Positions 9,850-19,271 of a stretch of 64,000 nucleotides of DNA are shown piece by piece; the stretch's first letter is position 1; each line of letters opens with the position of its first letter. Source of the stretch: Desulfovibrio sp. (GTDB lineage Bacteria; Desulfobacterota; Desulfovibrionia; Desulfovibrionales; Desulfovibrionaceae); the NCBI GenBank assembly GCA_024699605.1, contig JAILPJ010000102.1, positions 1 to 64,000 of the forward strand. Reading direction: 5' to 3'. The translations under genes and the position numbers were made by a program. The notes beneath the pieces are model-generated. The model did not search any database. It was not told the DNA's origin and was given only the letters and a program-made list of their open reading frames with translations.

Positions 9850-9997
9850 TGGTTTTTTCCTGCATTAATCGCAAGAAGTTATCTCGTTGTTGTACGCCTG
9901 AATGTGATCTTGGGTGAGAGAATAGTCCGTTCTACGAGCTCAGACTGGACGCTCGTGTTGATCTTGCGTCACCAACCGGTCTTAAGCGTTTGGGCTT

Positions 9998-10606
9998 TTA
10001 CAGGCCTTGTTCTTTCGGGCGAGGTGTTTGACGCTTTTGTATTTCTTCTTCGATGGTTGCTTTGAGTTCTGGCGTAAGATCAGGCAGTTTCAGTGCTGCC
10101 TGAAGATGCGCAAGGCCTTTATCTGTCTGCTGCAAAAAATAGAGATAAAGGATGCCTAGGCTATAGCGAGCAGCGGGGTCATCGTGAATGGTAAGGGCTT
10201 TTTCAAGCATATCCCGTGCTTCTTGATTTTTATTGAGTTGGTGAAGAATGACGCCAAGGAGAAAATGGGCCTGAAAACTATGAGGATCGAGGTCCGTAAC
10301 GCGCCTGGCAAAATTTTCTGCGGCATCCCAGCGTTCAGCTCGCATCAGGGCATCACAAAGTTTTAACGTCAAGCTGCTATCATTGGGATTGGCTTTAACC
10401 ATTTGCATAAGTGCGCCGATTTCATCCATGTCGCGGGTAATGGTTTCAGAAGAGGCCTGAAAGTGCATTTCGTGGGGAGCATTTTGTACAGTCAAGCTAG
10501 GATGGAGTAGGCTTTTTTTTAGCATGACACAAAGCATGAGTACGAGCAGGGCTGCCAGAAAAAGAATCAGCAGGCGGTGTTTGGGAAAAATCTTTCGCTC
10601 GGTCAT
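9998..10606 (-). CDS. TPR protein, CcmI/CycH-like, at the end of the ccm operon
   Basis: N-terminal TM, TPR repeats, position directly after ccmD. Confidence 0.65.
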   Translation of the reverse strand: MTERKIFPKHRLLILFLAALLVLMLCVMLKKSLLHPSLTVQNAPHEMHFQASSETITRDMDEIGALMQMVKANPNDSSLTLKLCDALMRAERWDAAENFARRVTDLDPHSFQAHFLLGVILHQLNKNQEARDMLEKALTIHDDPAARYSLGILYLYFLQQTDKGLAHLQAALKLPDLTPELKATIEEEIQKRQTPRPKEQGL

Positions 10607-10656
10607 TAATACATCGGCATGTCTGCCCTGGGTAAAGGAAGAAATGCCGCCTCCTG
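10607..10656 (-). promoter_or_regulatory. SD-hairpin-AUG element, copy C (CcmI-like TPR gene)
   Basis: AGGAGG(CGGCAT)TTCTTCCTTTACCCAGGGCAGAC(ATGCCG)ATGTATTA-ATG; stem differs in sequence from the other copies but remains paired. Confidence 0.65.
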
Positions 10657-10680
10657 TGGTCTTTGCGAGTTGTGGAGATC

Positions 10681-10842
10681 CTATGAGTTGTCAGACAAAG
10701 AAGATGGGGATCGTCTTGTGTGCTCAAGTTGCTGCAGCCGCTGAAACAGCTTTTGCTGCTTTCGGCTTAGAAAGAGTGTATAGCCACCAAGTCCTAGCCA
10801 GACAATGACATTGGCGGCGAGAAGCCAGGAAAAGGGTTCCAT
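10681..10842 (-). CDS. ccmD: CcmD-like small membrane protein, 53 aa (absent from ORF track)
   Basis: MEPFSWLLAANVIVWLGLGGYTLFLSRKQQKLFQRLQQLEHTRRSPSSLSDNS*; one TM then basic helix; directly follows ccmC; RBS GAGAGGT. Confidence 0.75.
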   Translation of the reverse strand: MEPFSWLLAANVIVWLGLGGYTLFLSRKQQKLFQRLQQLEHTRRSPSSLSDNS

Positions 10843-10852
10843 AAGAGACCTC

Positions 10853-11527
10853 TCAGGCAGAATGGGGAAAGAGACTTTGTTGCCGGCAGCTTTCGAGAGC
10901 CGCCTGAGCGTTTAGCGTGGCCAGGCGAAGACGTAAGAGACCGGCAAAAAAGAGACCGAAGGCCAAAAGAGCGCACATGACAGTGAGCAACATTTCCTGG
11001 CTCATATTGATGCCTTGAGAGGTAAAGACCGCAGGATGGATTGTTCGCCAGATGCGCGATGAGATAAAGACCAAGGGAACATCGAGAAAAGCAAGAACGC
11101 CAGTGACGGCACAGAGCATTTGCTTGCGTTCTTCAGGAAAATCGAGGCTGTGCAGCATAAGCCAGCCCGCATAAAGAAAACAGAGTACCAGAGCGGTAGT
11201 TAGGCGTGGATCCCAGGTCCACCAGACGCCCCAGGCCGTTTTTCCCCAAATAATACCGGTTAGGACAGTGAGCAGAGCCAGAAGCTCACCCACTTCACCG
11301 GCGGCTTTGGCGAGAAGCATGGCCTTTGGTCGCCGTTTGCAGAGAAAGGCTACTGACGCGGCAAAGACGATCATAAAACTGATTAGACCCCACCAGGCAA
11401 GGGGAAGATGCAGATAAAATATTTTTTGCGTGAGCCCCATGCTTTCTTCAATGGGAGCATAGCAGAAAATGAGCCACTGACTACAAGCCATGCCGAGAGC
11501 GCCGACCAGAAGAAGGAAAGAGGTCAT
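10853..11527 (-). CDS. ccmC: Heme export permease CcmC
   Basis: WD-type motif WGVWWTWDPRLTTALVLCFLYAGWLML; ccm operon. Confidence 0.93.
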   Translation of the reverse strand: MTSFLLLVGALGMACSQWLIFCYAPIEESMGLTQKIFYLHLPLAWWGLISFMIVFAASVAFLCKRRPKAMLLAKAAGEVGELLALLTVLTGIIWGKTAWGVWWTWDPRLTTALVLCFLYAGWLMLHSLDFPEERKQMLCAVTGVLAFLDVPLVFISSRIWRTIHPAVFTSQGINMSQEMLLTVMCALLAFGLFFAGLLRLRLATLNAQAALESCRQQSLFPHSA

Positions 11528-12201
11528 GACTCATCTCCAGTATAAATAAAGGCAAAAAGCACAAACGAGACAGAAACGAAGATGGCATCAAAGGCCGAAG
11601 CCAGCATCAGCCATTGATCAAGATCCGTTGCCGCGCCTCCAAAACTTGCTGTATGCAGGCTAATGCCCGCCAAGAGCAGCGGTGTTAGCAGGGGGAAAAG
11701 GAGGATGGAAAGCAAGGATTCTCGGGCCGCTTGCCCTTGAGCAACAGCGCCCAAAAGAGAGCCAAGCGCTGATATGCCGATGTCCACAAGGACAAGACCA
11801 CAGATTGCCATAAAAAAATGCTCACTGATCATCTGTCCCAGAAAAATCAAACAGGCTGGAAGAAAGCAGATTTGGGCGGTCAGCAAAAGCAAAAAACCCG
11901 CAATCGACTTAGCTAGCCAAATCGTTTGCGGCATGACGGGCAACAGCAGAAGTGCTAGGCGCTGTCCATGATTTTCTTCAAGGGCGTAGAGTTGATTGAA
12001 AATCAGAACCTGACAGAAAAGCGAACTTACCCAAAAAATTGTCGCTGCGGTTTGTGGGGAGATCTGATCTCCTGGTCCACTTGAGAGACTGAAAACAAAG
12101 ATTAACAGCAGGCCCAGAAGCAGAGCTTGTACCAGACCACTGCCACGGACAAAAAGTAAGGAGAGATCTTTGCCGATCAAAGCACTGCTTACGCGCCACA
12201 T
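11524..12201 (-). CDS. ccmB: Heme exporter CcmB
   Basis: KDLSLLFVRGSG…QVLIFNQLYALEENHGQRLALLLLPV; ccm operon. Confidence 0.9.
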   Translation of the reverse strand: MWRVSSALIGKDLSLLFVRGSGLVQALLLGLLLIFVFSLSSGPGDQISPQTAATIFWVSSLFCQVLIFNQLYALEENHGQRLALLLLPVMPQTIWLAKSIAGFLLLLTAQICFLPACLIFLGQMISEHFFMAICGLVLVDIGISALGSLLGAVAQGQAARESLLSILLFPLLTPLLLAGISLHTASFGGAATDLDQWLMLASAFDAIFVSVSFVLFAFIYTGDES

Positions 12202-12830
12202 GTCACTGCCTCAGGATTACAGGCAAGTTTTCCCCCTTCTAGACGCAGAATGTGGTCTGCTAGTGGGGCATCTTCGGCAAGATCATGGGATATAAGCACA
12301 ATACAGCTGCCAGCCGATTTCAGCGATAGCAGTTCGTTTTGTAAAAGTTGGCGGGAATCGTAATCCAAGCCAGTGGCAGGTTCGTCAAGAAGAAGCAATG
12401 AGGGCTTTTGCATGAGAGCACGGGCAAGATTAAGACGTTGGCACATACCGCGTGAAAAAGTCCCGGCTTCAATGTCAGCAAAATCGTAAAGCCCCATTTT
12501 TTCGAGCCAGTCTGCCAGATCTTCGTAACGCAGCTGGAGATTGAGGCAGCGATTCCAAAACGAAAGATTTTCCATGGCTGTGAGCTTGGGATAGAGAAAT
12601 GTGGCGTGGGCAACATAGACAGGTACGATCGCCTCATCAAGTTCGATGCTTCCCTGTGTCGGTTTGCTTAAACCGGCCATGATTTTCATCAGCGTGGTTT
12701 TGCCACAGCCGTTTTTGCCAGTGAGCAGGCTCAAACTTGCTGGAGCAAAACGGAATGAAACATCACGAAGTACGGTGCGAGCCGCGAATTTTTTGCTGAT
12801 GTGTTCCAGCTTAAGCACTCTTTGCCTCAC
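12189..12830 (-). CDS. ccmA: Heme exporter ATP-binding protein CcmA
   Basis: Walker A GKNGCGKTT, signature FSRGMCQRL, Walker B LLLLDEP. Confidence 0.93.
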   Translation of the reverse strand: MRQRVLKLEHISKKFAARTVLRDVSFRFAPASLSLLTGKNGCGKTTLMKIMAGLSKPTQGSIELDEAIVPVYVAHATFLYPKLTAMENLSFWNRCLNLQLRYEDLADWLEKMGLYDFADIEAGTFSRGMCQRLNLARALMQKPSLLLLDEPATGLDYDSRQLLQNELLSLKSAGSCIVLISHDLAEDAPLADHILRLEGGKLACNPEAVTCGA

Positions 12831-14724
12831 TCTGCGACTGCCTATTTCTCAAAAAAGCCGCAAGTCCAAAAACAGGCATCAGGCTCATCAAGAGACCTCC
12901 AATCCAGAGCCAGTTGACCAAAGGTTTTATGCTGAAACGTATGAGAACTTTTTTATCTTGGGTTAGGCCCAGAAGCGAGGCATAGAGTTCATTGCCAAGG
13001 GAAGGAATGGTGTCAACTTCGGAAAACTGCATGTCGCCAAATTTTTCGTAAATACGGCGTTCAGGTATAAGTCTGCCTTTGTCTTTTTCTCCTTCTTTGA
13101 CCCGTAAAACGGCAAGCAGAGCGGAAAAGCCCGGACCATCCTGCTGACGGATGCTTTCCAGAGTCAGTGTGTAGGATCCGACGTTTTCCGACAGACCTGG
13201 TGCCAGCAAAACATCTTTTTCTGTGTCATAGGGCCCGGAAAAAGCCACAGCGAGTCCTGCAAGGGCCAGCCCCAGATGTGTGCCCAAGGCTGCCCAAGCC
13301 CTTTTGTGAGGCCTTGGTTTGGCAATGAGGAGTTGGAAGACAATGCCTGCAAGGATGCTGATGCTTGCAGCAGAAGCTATGAGGGCTATGGGCTTGTTAA
13401 AGCCCAGGAAAGCCAAAATAAGGCCAGCTGTTACAAAAACTATGGTCACAAAGCACAACAGATGGCGTTTGCTGCGGGTTCCTGAGCTCAGCCAGGGGCA
13501 GAAGGCCAGAAGGGAGAGCAATATGGCGGCCAGAGGCAGACAGACCGTATTATAGAAACGGGCATCGAGCCCTGTCGGAGTATCTGAAAACGTACGGGTA
13601 AGTACAGGCCAGAGCGTGGCTATAGTAATGATGGCGCAAAGCGCCAGCAGAAACCACGACATCAGTGCCATGAGTCCTTCGCGACTGAGAAGGTCGGGAA
13701 GAGACGACGAGGTCTTGTAGCTCAGGGATAGCCAGAAGCTGATGACAAGGGCGGATAGAATAAAGAAGAGCAGAGGAGTTCCTACGGCTCCTTGTCCAAA
13801 GGCGTGTACAGAATCCACAACACCGCTGCGTACAAGATAGGTGGCGAAAAAGGTGGAAATCGTTGTCAGGCTTATGAGGAGAAGATTGTAACGAGAAAAA
13901 CTGCCGTTTCTGCGTTCGATAGCCAGGGTATGTAATAGCGCCGTAGCTAACAGCCAGGGAACTAGCGAAGAATTTTCAACAGGGTCCCAGGCCCAGTAAC
14001 CACCCCAGCCCAGCTCCATATACGCCCACCAGGCCCCTAACAGAATCCCCGCCGTCAGAAACATCCAGGAAAAAAGGAGATAGGGGCGTGTGAGCTGAAA
14101 CCACGGATTTGTGTGTCGGTTTTCCTCTTCAGGCGATAGTCTTTGCGCCAGAGCCAGGCAAAAGGGAATCACAAAGCCGGCATAGCCGATGAATAGCAAG
14201 GGCGGATGAATGATCATGCCCGGGTTTTGCAAAAGAGGATTAAGGCCATTGCCATCAGCGGGCACCGGCGTTTGCATGATGAAGGGGTTGCTGTAGGTCG
14301 TGAGTACAAGGGTGAAAAAGACCATGATGCTGTGAAAAAAGACCCAAAACCACAGGCGGGTTTTTTGATCCAGTGAGCGATAATGAGGCATGAAAGGAAA
14401 AAGCGATCCTAGAATGGCGGTGACGAGCGCCCAGAAGAGCATAGAACCGGGTTGTCCGGCCCAGAAGGCCGTCAAACGGTAGAAGAGATCTAGGTAACGG
14501 TCAGTATAATTGGCCGCATACTGGAGGGCATAGTCTTGCCAGAAGAGTGCATGCAACAGAGCTGCTGAGGCCAAAAGCAGGCAAAGACTGACAGGGAAAT
14601 GGGCCAGCTCAATGCGTTTGCTGTTTTTGGTTTCGTTCCGCCACAAGTCCATCAGAGCAGACAGCGCTGCCAGAAGCGAAAAAAGCATGGCCAGCACAAG
14701 GGCAAGATAGCCAAAATAATACAT
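12811..14724 (-). CDS. ccmF: Cytochrome c-type biogenesis protein CcmF
   Basis: WD motif GGYWAWDPVENSSLVPWLLATALLH; many TM segments. Confidence 0.95.
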   Translation of the reverse strand: MYYFGYLALVLAMLFSLLAALSALMDLWRNETKNSKRIELAHFPVSLCLLLASAALLHALFWQDYALQYAANYTDRYLDLFYRLTAFWAGQPGSMLFWALVTAILGSLFPFMPHYRSLDQKTRLWFWVFFHSIMVFFTLVLTTYSNPFIMQTPVPADGNGLNPLLQNPGMIIHPPLLFIGYAGFVIPFCLALAQRLSPEEENRHTNPWFQLTRPYLLFSWMFLTAGILLGAWWAYMELGWGGYWAWDPVENSSLVPWLLATALLHTLAIERRNGSFSRYNLLLISLTTISTFFATYLVRSGVVDSVHAFGQGAVGTPLLFFILSALVISFWLSLSYKTSSSLPDLLSREGLMALMSWFLLALCAIITIATLWPVLTRTFSDTPTGLDARFYNTVCLPLAAILLSLLAFCPWLSSGTRSKRHLLCFVTIVFVTAGLILAFLGFNKPIALIASAASISILAGIVFQLLIAKPRPHKRAWAALGTHLGLALAGLAVAFSGPYDTEKDVLLAPGLSENVGSYTLTLESIRQQDGPGFSALLAVLRVKEGEKDKGRLIPERRIYEKFGDMQFSEVDTIPSLGNELYASLLGLTQDKKVLIRFSIKPLVNWLWIGGLLMSLMPVFGLAAFLRNRQSQSEAKSA

Positions 14725-14801
14725 AGAATCAGCCTGCGATAAAAATAGTCAGAAAACAGCAAATGGGCCACGCCTTTCAGCTGCTTAGCTTCTTTGATCT
14801 G

Positions 14802-15224
14802 CTAAAGGTTTCTACGGTTTTCTTTCTGGTATTTGGACGGGCATTTTGTCATCAGGGTTTTGGCCTGAAAGCTTTTATCGGCATTCATGCCCCCTTCGAC
14901 TATCACCTCAGCTCCTGCTTTAAAGGCGTCGGGGATCATCCCCTGATAGGAAACAGCAATGGTCACAGTCGCATTGTCCTTGTCTTCGAGGAGAAAGCTT
15001 AGATGAAGGGAGTTTGGATCACGCTTAAGATCGCGTTCCGCTACTGTGCCAAAAAGCCGAATAGATTGAACTTTTTCTGGACTTGCGGCGAGGGCTTCTG
15101 AAACATTGAGAAAATAGACGCTGCTGCTGGTTAGACCGCTATAGATGAGCCATGAGACCCCACCAAGAAAGAGCAGGAACGCTAATGTATAAAAAAGAGA
15201 GGTGTTTTTTTTGTGTTTTTGCAT
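14802..15224 (-). CDS. ccmE: Heme chaperone CcmE (CxxxY variant)
   Basis: OB-fold CcmE pattern; KCPSKY in place of the canonical heme-binding His; likely start MQKHKKN at 15224 (ORF extends to 15248). Confidence 0.87.
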   Translation of the reverse strand: MQKHKKNTSLFYTLAFLLFLGGVSWLIYSGLTSSSVYFLNVSEALAASPEKVQSIRLFGTVAERDLKRDPNSLHLSFLLEDKDNATVTIAVSYQGMIPDAFKAGAEVIVEGGMNADKSFQAKTLMTKCPSKYQKENRRNL

Positions 15225-15401
15225 AGAGTTGGCAAAATATATTGCCATTTTTTTATAGAATTTTTAGCGGCAAAATCATGTTCCATCCTGACAAATGAGA
15301 GATCATTTGACGGCATGGCCTCAGGAAATGAGCCTGTACTGCGTACTGAACAGTATGCGGTATTTTTTCAGTGCGCACAAGAGCATTGCCTGATTTCTCA
15401 T

Positions 15402-16451
15402 TTAGGGCTTTGAAGCCGCTTGTCCCCGGAGATGGAGCTTGACCCTAGATTTTGCGAGAGCACGCATGTCAGCTACGGCGTCACTTTCATCAACGATCTC
15501 TCGACCAATCACTTCCTCAAGCACATCTTCCAGGGACACCACTCCCGAAAGGCCTCCATATTCGTCAACAACAGCAAAAAGATGGACGTTCACTTTCAGC
15601 ATAGCCTGCAAAAGTTTATCCAGCGTCTGTGTTTCAGGCACAAAATAGATTTTACGCATCAGACTCGAGAGTGGGATATTCTTATCGCCATTGAGCAGAT
15701 GTTGTGTGATAATGGGACGTTCCACAAGCCCCACAAGATCTTCATTGTCACTGCCATAGAGCGGAATTCTGCTGAATTGCCAGAAACGCCTGTCGGCATA
15801 GACATCTTCCAGTCGCATACTGGCTGGAAGGGAAAAGACGACAGTGCGCGGTGTCATGATTTCATGAACATGTTTTTGATCAAGGGCAAGGACATTGCGT
15901 ACCCAGCTTTCTTCGTACTCGTTGATTTGGCCGGCTTTGCGTGAAAGGCCGGCTGTAGCGCAGATATCAGCCTCCGAGCAAGGTGGCGTTTTTGGCAGAT
16001 ATTTTTTGATAAAGCCTGTGATGCAGTTCATCAGCGCTATGATCGGCGCCAATATTTTGATGGCTAGGGCTAAGGGAACAACAAGGGCGGAGGCGATTTT
16101 TGGGGCAAAGGCAACGCCAAGAATCTTGGGAATGATTTCTCCCAATGTCAAAATGAGCAGAGTGAACACAGCGGCAAAAATGCCCGTATAGACTTCGCCA
16201 AAATGGGCGATCGCCGCAGCGCCAGCGACTGTCGCTCCCACAGTATTGGCAATGGTATTGATGGTTAAAATGGCCGTGATGGGCTTATTGACATTGGAAC
16301 GCATTTCACTGAGCAGCTGTCCTTTTTTTTCTCCGTTTTCTTTCATGCGTTCGATGGTCGTCAGAGGGATGGAATAGAGGGCTGCTTCGGCCAAAGAACA
16401 GGTGAAAGAAAAAGCGACGGCCAGCGTAACGGCTAAAACGAGCGTAGACAT
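15402..16451 (-). CDS. CNNM/CorC-type (HlyC-like) transporter with CBS domains
   Basis: DUF21 N-terminal membrane domain; CBS pair (EIMTPRTVVFSL…VVDEYGGLSGVVSLEDVLEEVIGREIVDE). Confidence 0.88.
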   Translation of the reverse strand: MSTLVLAVTLAVAFSFTCSLAEAALYSIPLTTIERMKENGEKKGQLLSEMRSNVNKPITAILTINTIANTVGATVAGAAAIAHFGEVYTGIFAAVFTLLILTLGEIIPKILGVAFAPKIASALVVPLALAIKILAPIIALMNCITGFIKKYLPKTPPCSEADICATAGLSRKAGQINEYEESWVRNVLALDQKHVHEIMTPRTVVFSLPASMRLEDVYADRRFWQFSRIPLYGSDNEDLVGLVERPIITQHLLNGDKNIPLSSLMRKIYFVPETQTLDKLLQAMLKVNVHLFAVVDEYGGLSGVVSLEDVLEEVIGREIVDESDAVADMRALAKSRVKLHLRGQAASKP

Positions 16452-16516
16452 AAAAAAATCTCGACAAACAAGTTGGAATTGCGGGCAGCTGCTTTTTGCC
16501 CTTGAGAATCTTTATC

Positions 16517-16545
16517 TTGACACGAAAAAAAAAGCTGTGTATAAA
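16517..16545 (+). promoter_or_regulatory. Sigma-70 promoter of tRNA-fMet
   Basis: TTGACA - 17 bp - TATAAA just upstream of the tRNA. Confidence 0.8.
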
Positions 16546-16557
16546 AATTTTATATGT

Positions 16558-16634
16558 CGCGGGGTAGAGCAGCTCGGTAGCTCGTCGGGCTCATAACCCG
16601 GAGGCCGCAGGTTCAAATCCTGCCCCCGCAACCA
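16558..16634 (+). tRNA. tRNA-fMet (CAT), initiator
   Basis: Cloverleaf with CCA; CAT anticodon; C1:A72 mismatch; GGG/CCC in the anticodon stem. Confidence 0.96.
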
Positions 16635-16644
16635 GAAATTTTAG

Positions 16645-16680
16645 GCGCTTATGGCAGCATTGTCATAAGCGCTTTTTTTT
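16645..16680 (+). terminator. Terminator after tRNA-fMet
   Basis: GCGCTTATG…CATAAGCGC plus T8. Confidence 0.85.
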
Positions 16681-16726
16681 GTCCTGACGGCAAAGCAGTG
16701 GGTGATTGTTCTTTGCCAGGAAACGG

Positions 16727-17548
16727 CTAGATGCGTTCAGCGTTGGCTCTATCGTTTGGCTCGCTAGTTGGGTCATCGGCATCTTGTTCTTCGTGCACGA
16801 TGTCTGCATCGACAATATCATCATCTTTCTTGGGCATAGACTCTTGCGCTTCCGGCAGAGCCTCTTGCTCACCACTGGGCAGAGAATTTTGCAGCGCTGC
16901 GAGATCTTTGAGCGGAATAGACAGGGCATCTTTATCGGTAATGACAATGCCTGTTTTTTCAAAAACCTGCATACGGTAAGCGTATTCACGTTCCATGCGG
17001 TGATGTTTGGCGAGAAAGACAAGACGGGCTATGTAGCAGATGATCAGAAAAACCGTGGCACTGCCGAGAATCCACGGAATATAGGGCCTGAGTGTCCCCA
17101 GAGCCGTGTCCAGAAAGAAGAGAACCCCGCCAAGTGCCAGAAGCCCCAGCAGAATGACAATGACCGGGGCATTGCTGACCACGGAATAGAACATTTCAAT
17201 GTTCTTGGGGATGGCTTTGTCTGAATCTTTGGTTTTGCCGGATGGCTCAGGATTCAGGGAGCGGGTGAAGAACCAGCCTGAGAGATGAAAGAGTAGAAGA
17301 AGACCCACTGGCACAAGAACAGCAGAAATGACCCAGCCCACCCAGGGAAAATTGGCGAGCTTAGGGCCTCCTGCAGTTTGCGCAATGGGGTGGGCGACAC
17401 CGTAGAAAAATGCGGCCGTGCCCGCAATGATTTCAAGGAAAAAAACGGCTATGAGGTAATAAATGACAATTTCTTTATTTTTACCTTCATACCATTTCTG
17501 TTCGTTGGATCTGCCATTGTCGGACTGAGACGGGGTTTCTTGATGCAT
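16727..17548 (-). CDS. Membrane protein of unknown function, 273 aa
   Basis: Four predicted TM segments, acidic C-terminal tail; no family recognised. Confidence 0.6.
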   Translation of the reverse strand: MHQETPSQSDNGRSNEQKWYEGKNKEIVIYYLIAVFFLEIIAGTAAFFYGVAHPIAQTAGGPKLANFPWVGWVISAVLVPVGLLLLFHLSGWFFTRSLNPEPSGKTKDSDKAIPKNIEMFYSVVSNAPVIVILLGLLALGGVLFFLDTALGTLRPYIPWILGSATVFLIICYIARLVFLAKHHRMEREYAYRMQVFEKTGIVITDKDALSIPLKDLAALQNSLPSGEQEALPEAQESMPKKDDDIVDADIVHEEQDADDPTSEPNDRANAERI

Positions 17549-17698
17549 ACAGAACCATGTAGCCGAAAAAGCTAAAACCCGCTGTCAGCGGGATCAATTC
17601 AGAGTATTGCCATTAAAAACGTGGCGTTTTTTCGTGCTAGCAAGGAAGAGGCCCGGACTTCAGGCCACAGGCCTCTTCGCTCAACAGAAGACGCTGCT

Positions 17699-18547
17699 TC
17701 AGTCTTTCTTTCTTTTGGGTGTATTTTCAATAACCGTAAGCACGTCATTGAGACAGTCAGATGGATAGTTTTCAATTTCTCCCCGATCACAGGATGCGGC
17801 GAGCAGAGGATCAATTGGCAGCCGGCCCAGGAGTTTTAGACCATTCTCCTTTGCCACGGCTTCTGTGCGGCTTTCCCCAAAGATCTGATAGCTTTTGCCA
17901 TTGTCGGGACAGACAAAGTACGACATATTTTCAATGAGACCAAGAATCGGGATTTCCATAAGACTAGCCATTCTAATAGCTTTTTCCACAATCATGGTCA
18001 CAAGATCTTGGGGAGAGGTGATGATCAAAATGCCGTCAACGGGCAAAGACTGGAAAACGGTGAGAGGAATATCGCCGGTTCCTGGAGGCATATCCACGAA
18101 CATATAGTCAATATCCTTCCAGATGACCTCAGACCAGAACTGCTTGACAACTCCGGCGAGAATTGGTCCGCGCCAAAGCACAGCTTCAGAGTCATCGGGT
18201 AAGAGCATATTCATGGAAACGATATCCACGCCACCCTTACTTTGCATGGGGACAAGACCCTGCTCAAGTACGGTTGGTTTACCGTGAATGCCAAACATTT
18301 TGGGAATGGATGGTCCGGTTATGTCGGCGTCTAGGATGCCGGTGCGTTTACCCTTTTTAGCCAGGGCACTGGCCACAAGGCCTGTGACGAGAGATTTACC
18401 CACGCCGCCTTTGCCACTGACAATGGCAATGACTTTGTTGACAGAACTGAGTTTACCCAAAGGAACAGAAAAATCCGTTTGCTTTTCGGTCCGCTCAGAG
18501 CACTGCTCTCCACAGGATCCACAGTTATGACTGCATTGTTCGGCCAT
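17699..18547 (-). CDS. mrp: Mrp/NBP35 family P-loop ATPase (Fe-S carrier)
   Basis: GKGGVGKS, Cys-rich N-terminus CSHNCGSCGEQC, MPPGTGDIPLT. Confidence 0.93.
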   Translation of the reverse strand: MAEQCSHNCGSCGEQCSERTEKQTDFSVPLGKLSSVNKVIAIVSGKGGVGKSLVTGLVASALAKKGKRTGILDADITGPSIPKMFGIHGKPTVLEQGLVPMQSKGGVDIVSMNMLLPDDSEAVLWRGPILAGVVKQFWSEVIWKDIDYMFVDMPPGTGDIPLTVFQSLPVDGILIITSPQDLVTMIVEKAIRMASLMEIPILGLIENMSYFVCPDNGKSYQIFGESRTEAVAKENGLKLLGRLPIDPLLAASCDRGEIENYPSDCLNDVLTVIENTPKRKKD

Positions 18548-19271
18548 AGTAACCTCTTTACAATTAAAATAGACATACAGTAGTGATTTCTGTGCCTGCC
18601 ATTATGGAAAACTTACAAAAAAATTATAAGTATGTATATTTATTTCCCTTTTCATCTCATTTCTGAGCTTTCGCGTCTGTTTTTGCCGTAGCTACTTTCT
18701 TTTGATGTAATGCTCCGAGGACTTAAATTTTCCACATGAAGAAAATCTTTTCATGCTAGTATGCATGTGTGCTGCGTTTGCGTACGGGTAGTGCCTTAAA
18801 ATACTTTATATAAATTTTTTAAAGATTTTCAACTTTAAAAGCAACAGAAAGTAGCAGTTTGACAACTTTTTAGGGGTAAAAGCCGTATCGGAAAAAAAGG
18901 GCATAATCAATTGAATATATTGAAAATCGAAATTCGTTCTGGCAACGCGTATTTCCTGCTATTGCCTAGGTGAAGATAAGCGACAAGACTTGTTGTGGGC
19001 AACAACGGGGTTATTACGCAAGCTCCTTTGGTCAAGGCTTGAGGCTGATGACGTTCCTAGGAAGCCATCTCTCGATTTGATTGCGATAGCCTGGGCCTTT
19101 TAAGCACTGAATGAGCCTTTTCTCAATCCTAGCGTGAAGAACAAGAACCGTGAGGATATGCTGTGAAAATCATGAATAATGGCTTGCTGTACAACGAGCA
19201 GAGGGAAGGAATTGAGGAGCAGGGACTCGCAAGGCAATGCCTTTGTTAAAAGGGAAAAAAGTGGCAGAACT

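Noticed and set aside
9797-9874. N-terminal extension of the TPR ORF (MRLMQEKTIEAAFPPRPKDPGIAEDL)
   Set aside because: It is a read-through of the leader hairpin. The element recurs before other genes in different frames, so the conservation is at RNA level, not protein level.
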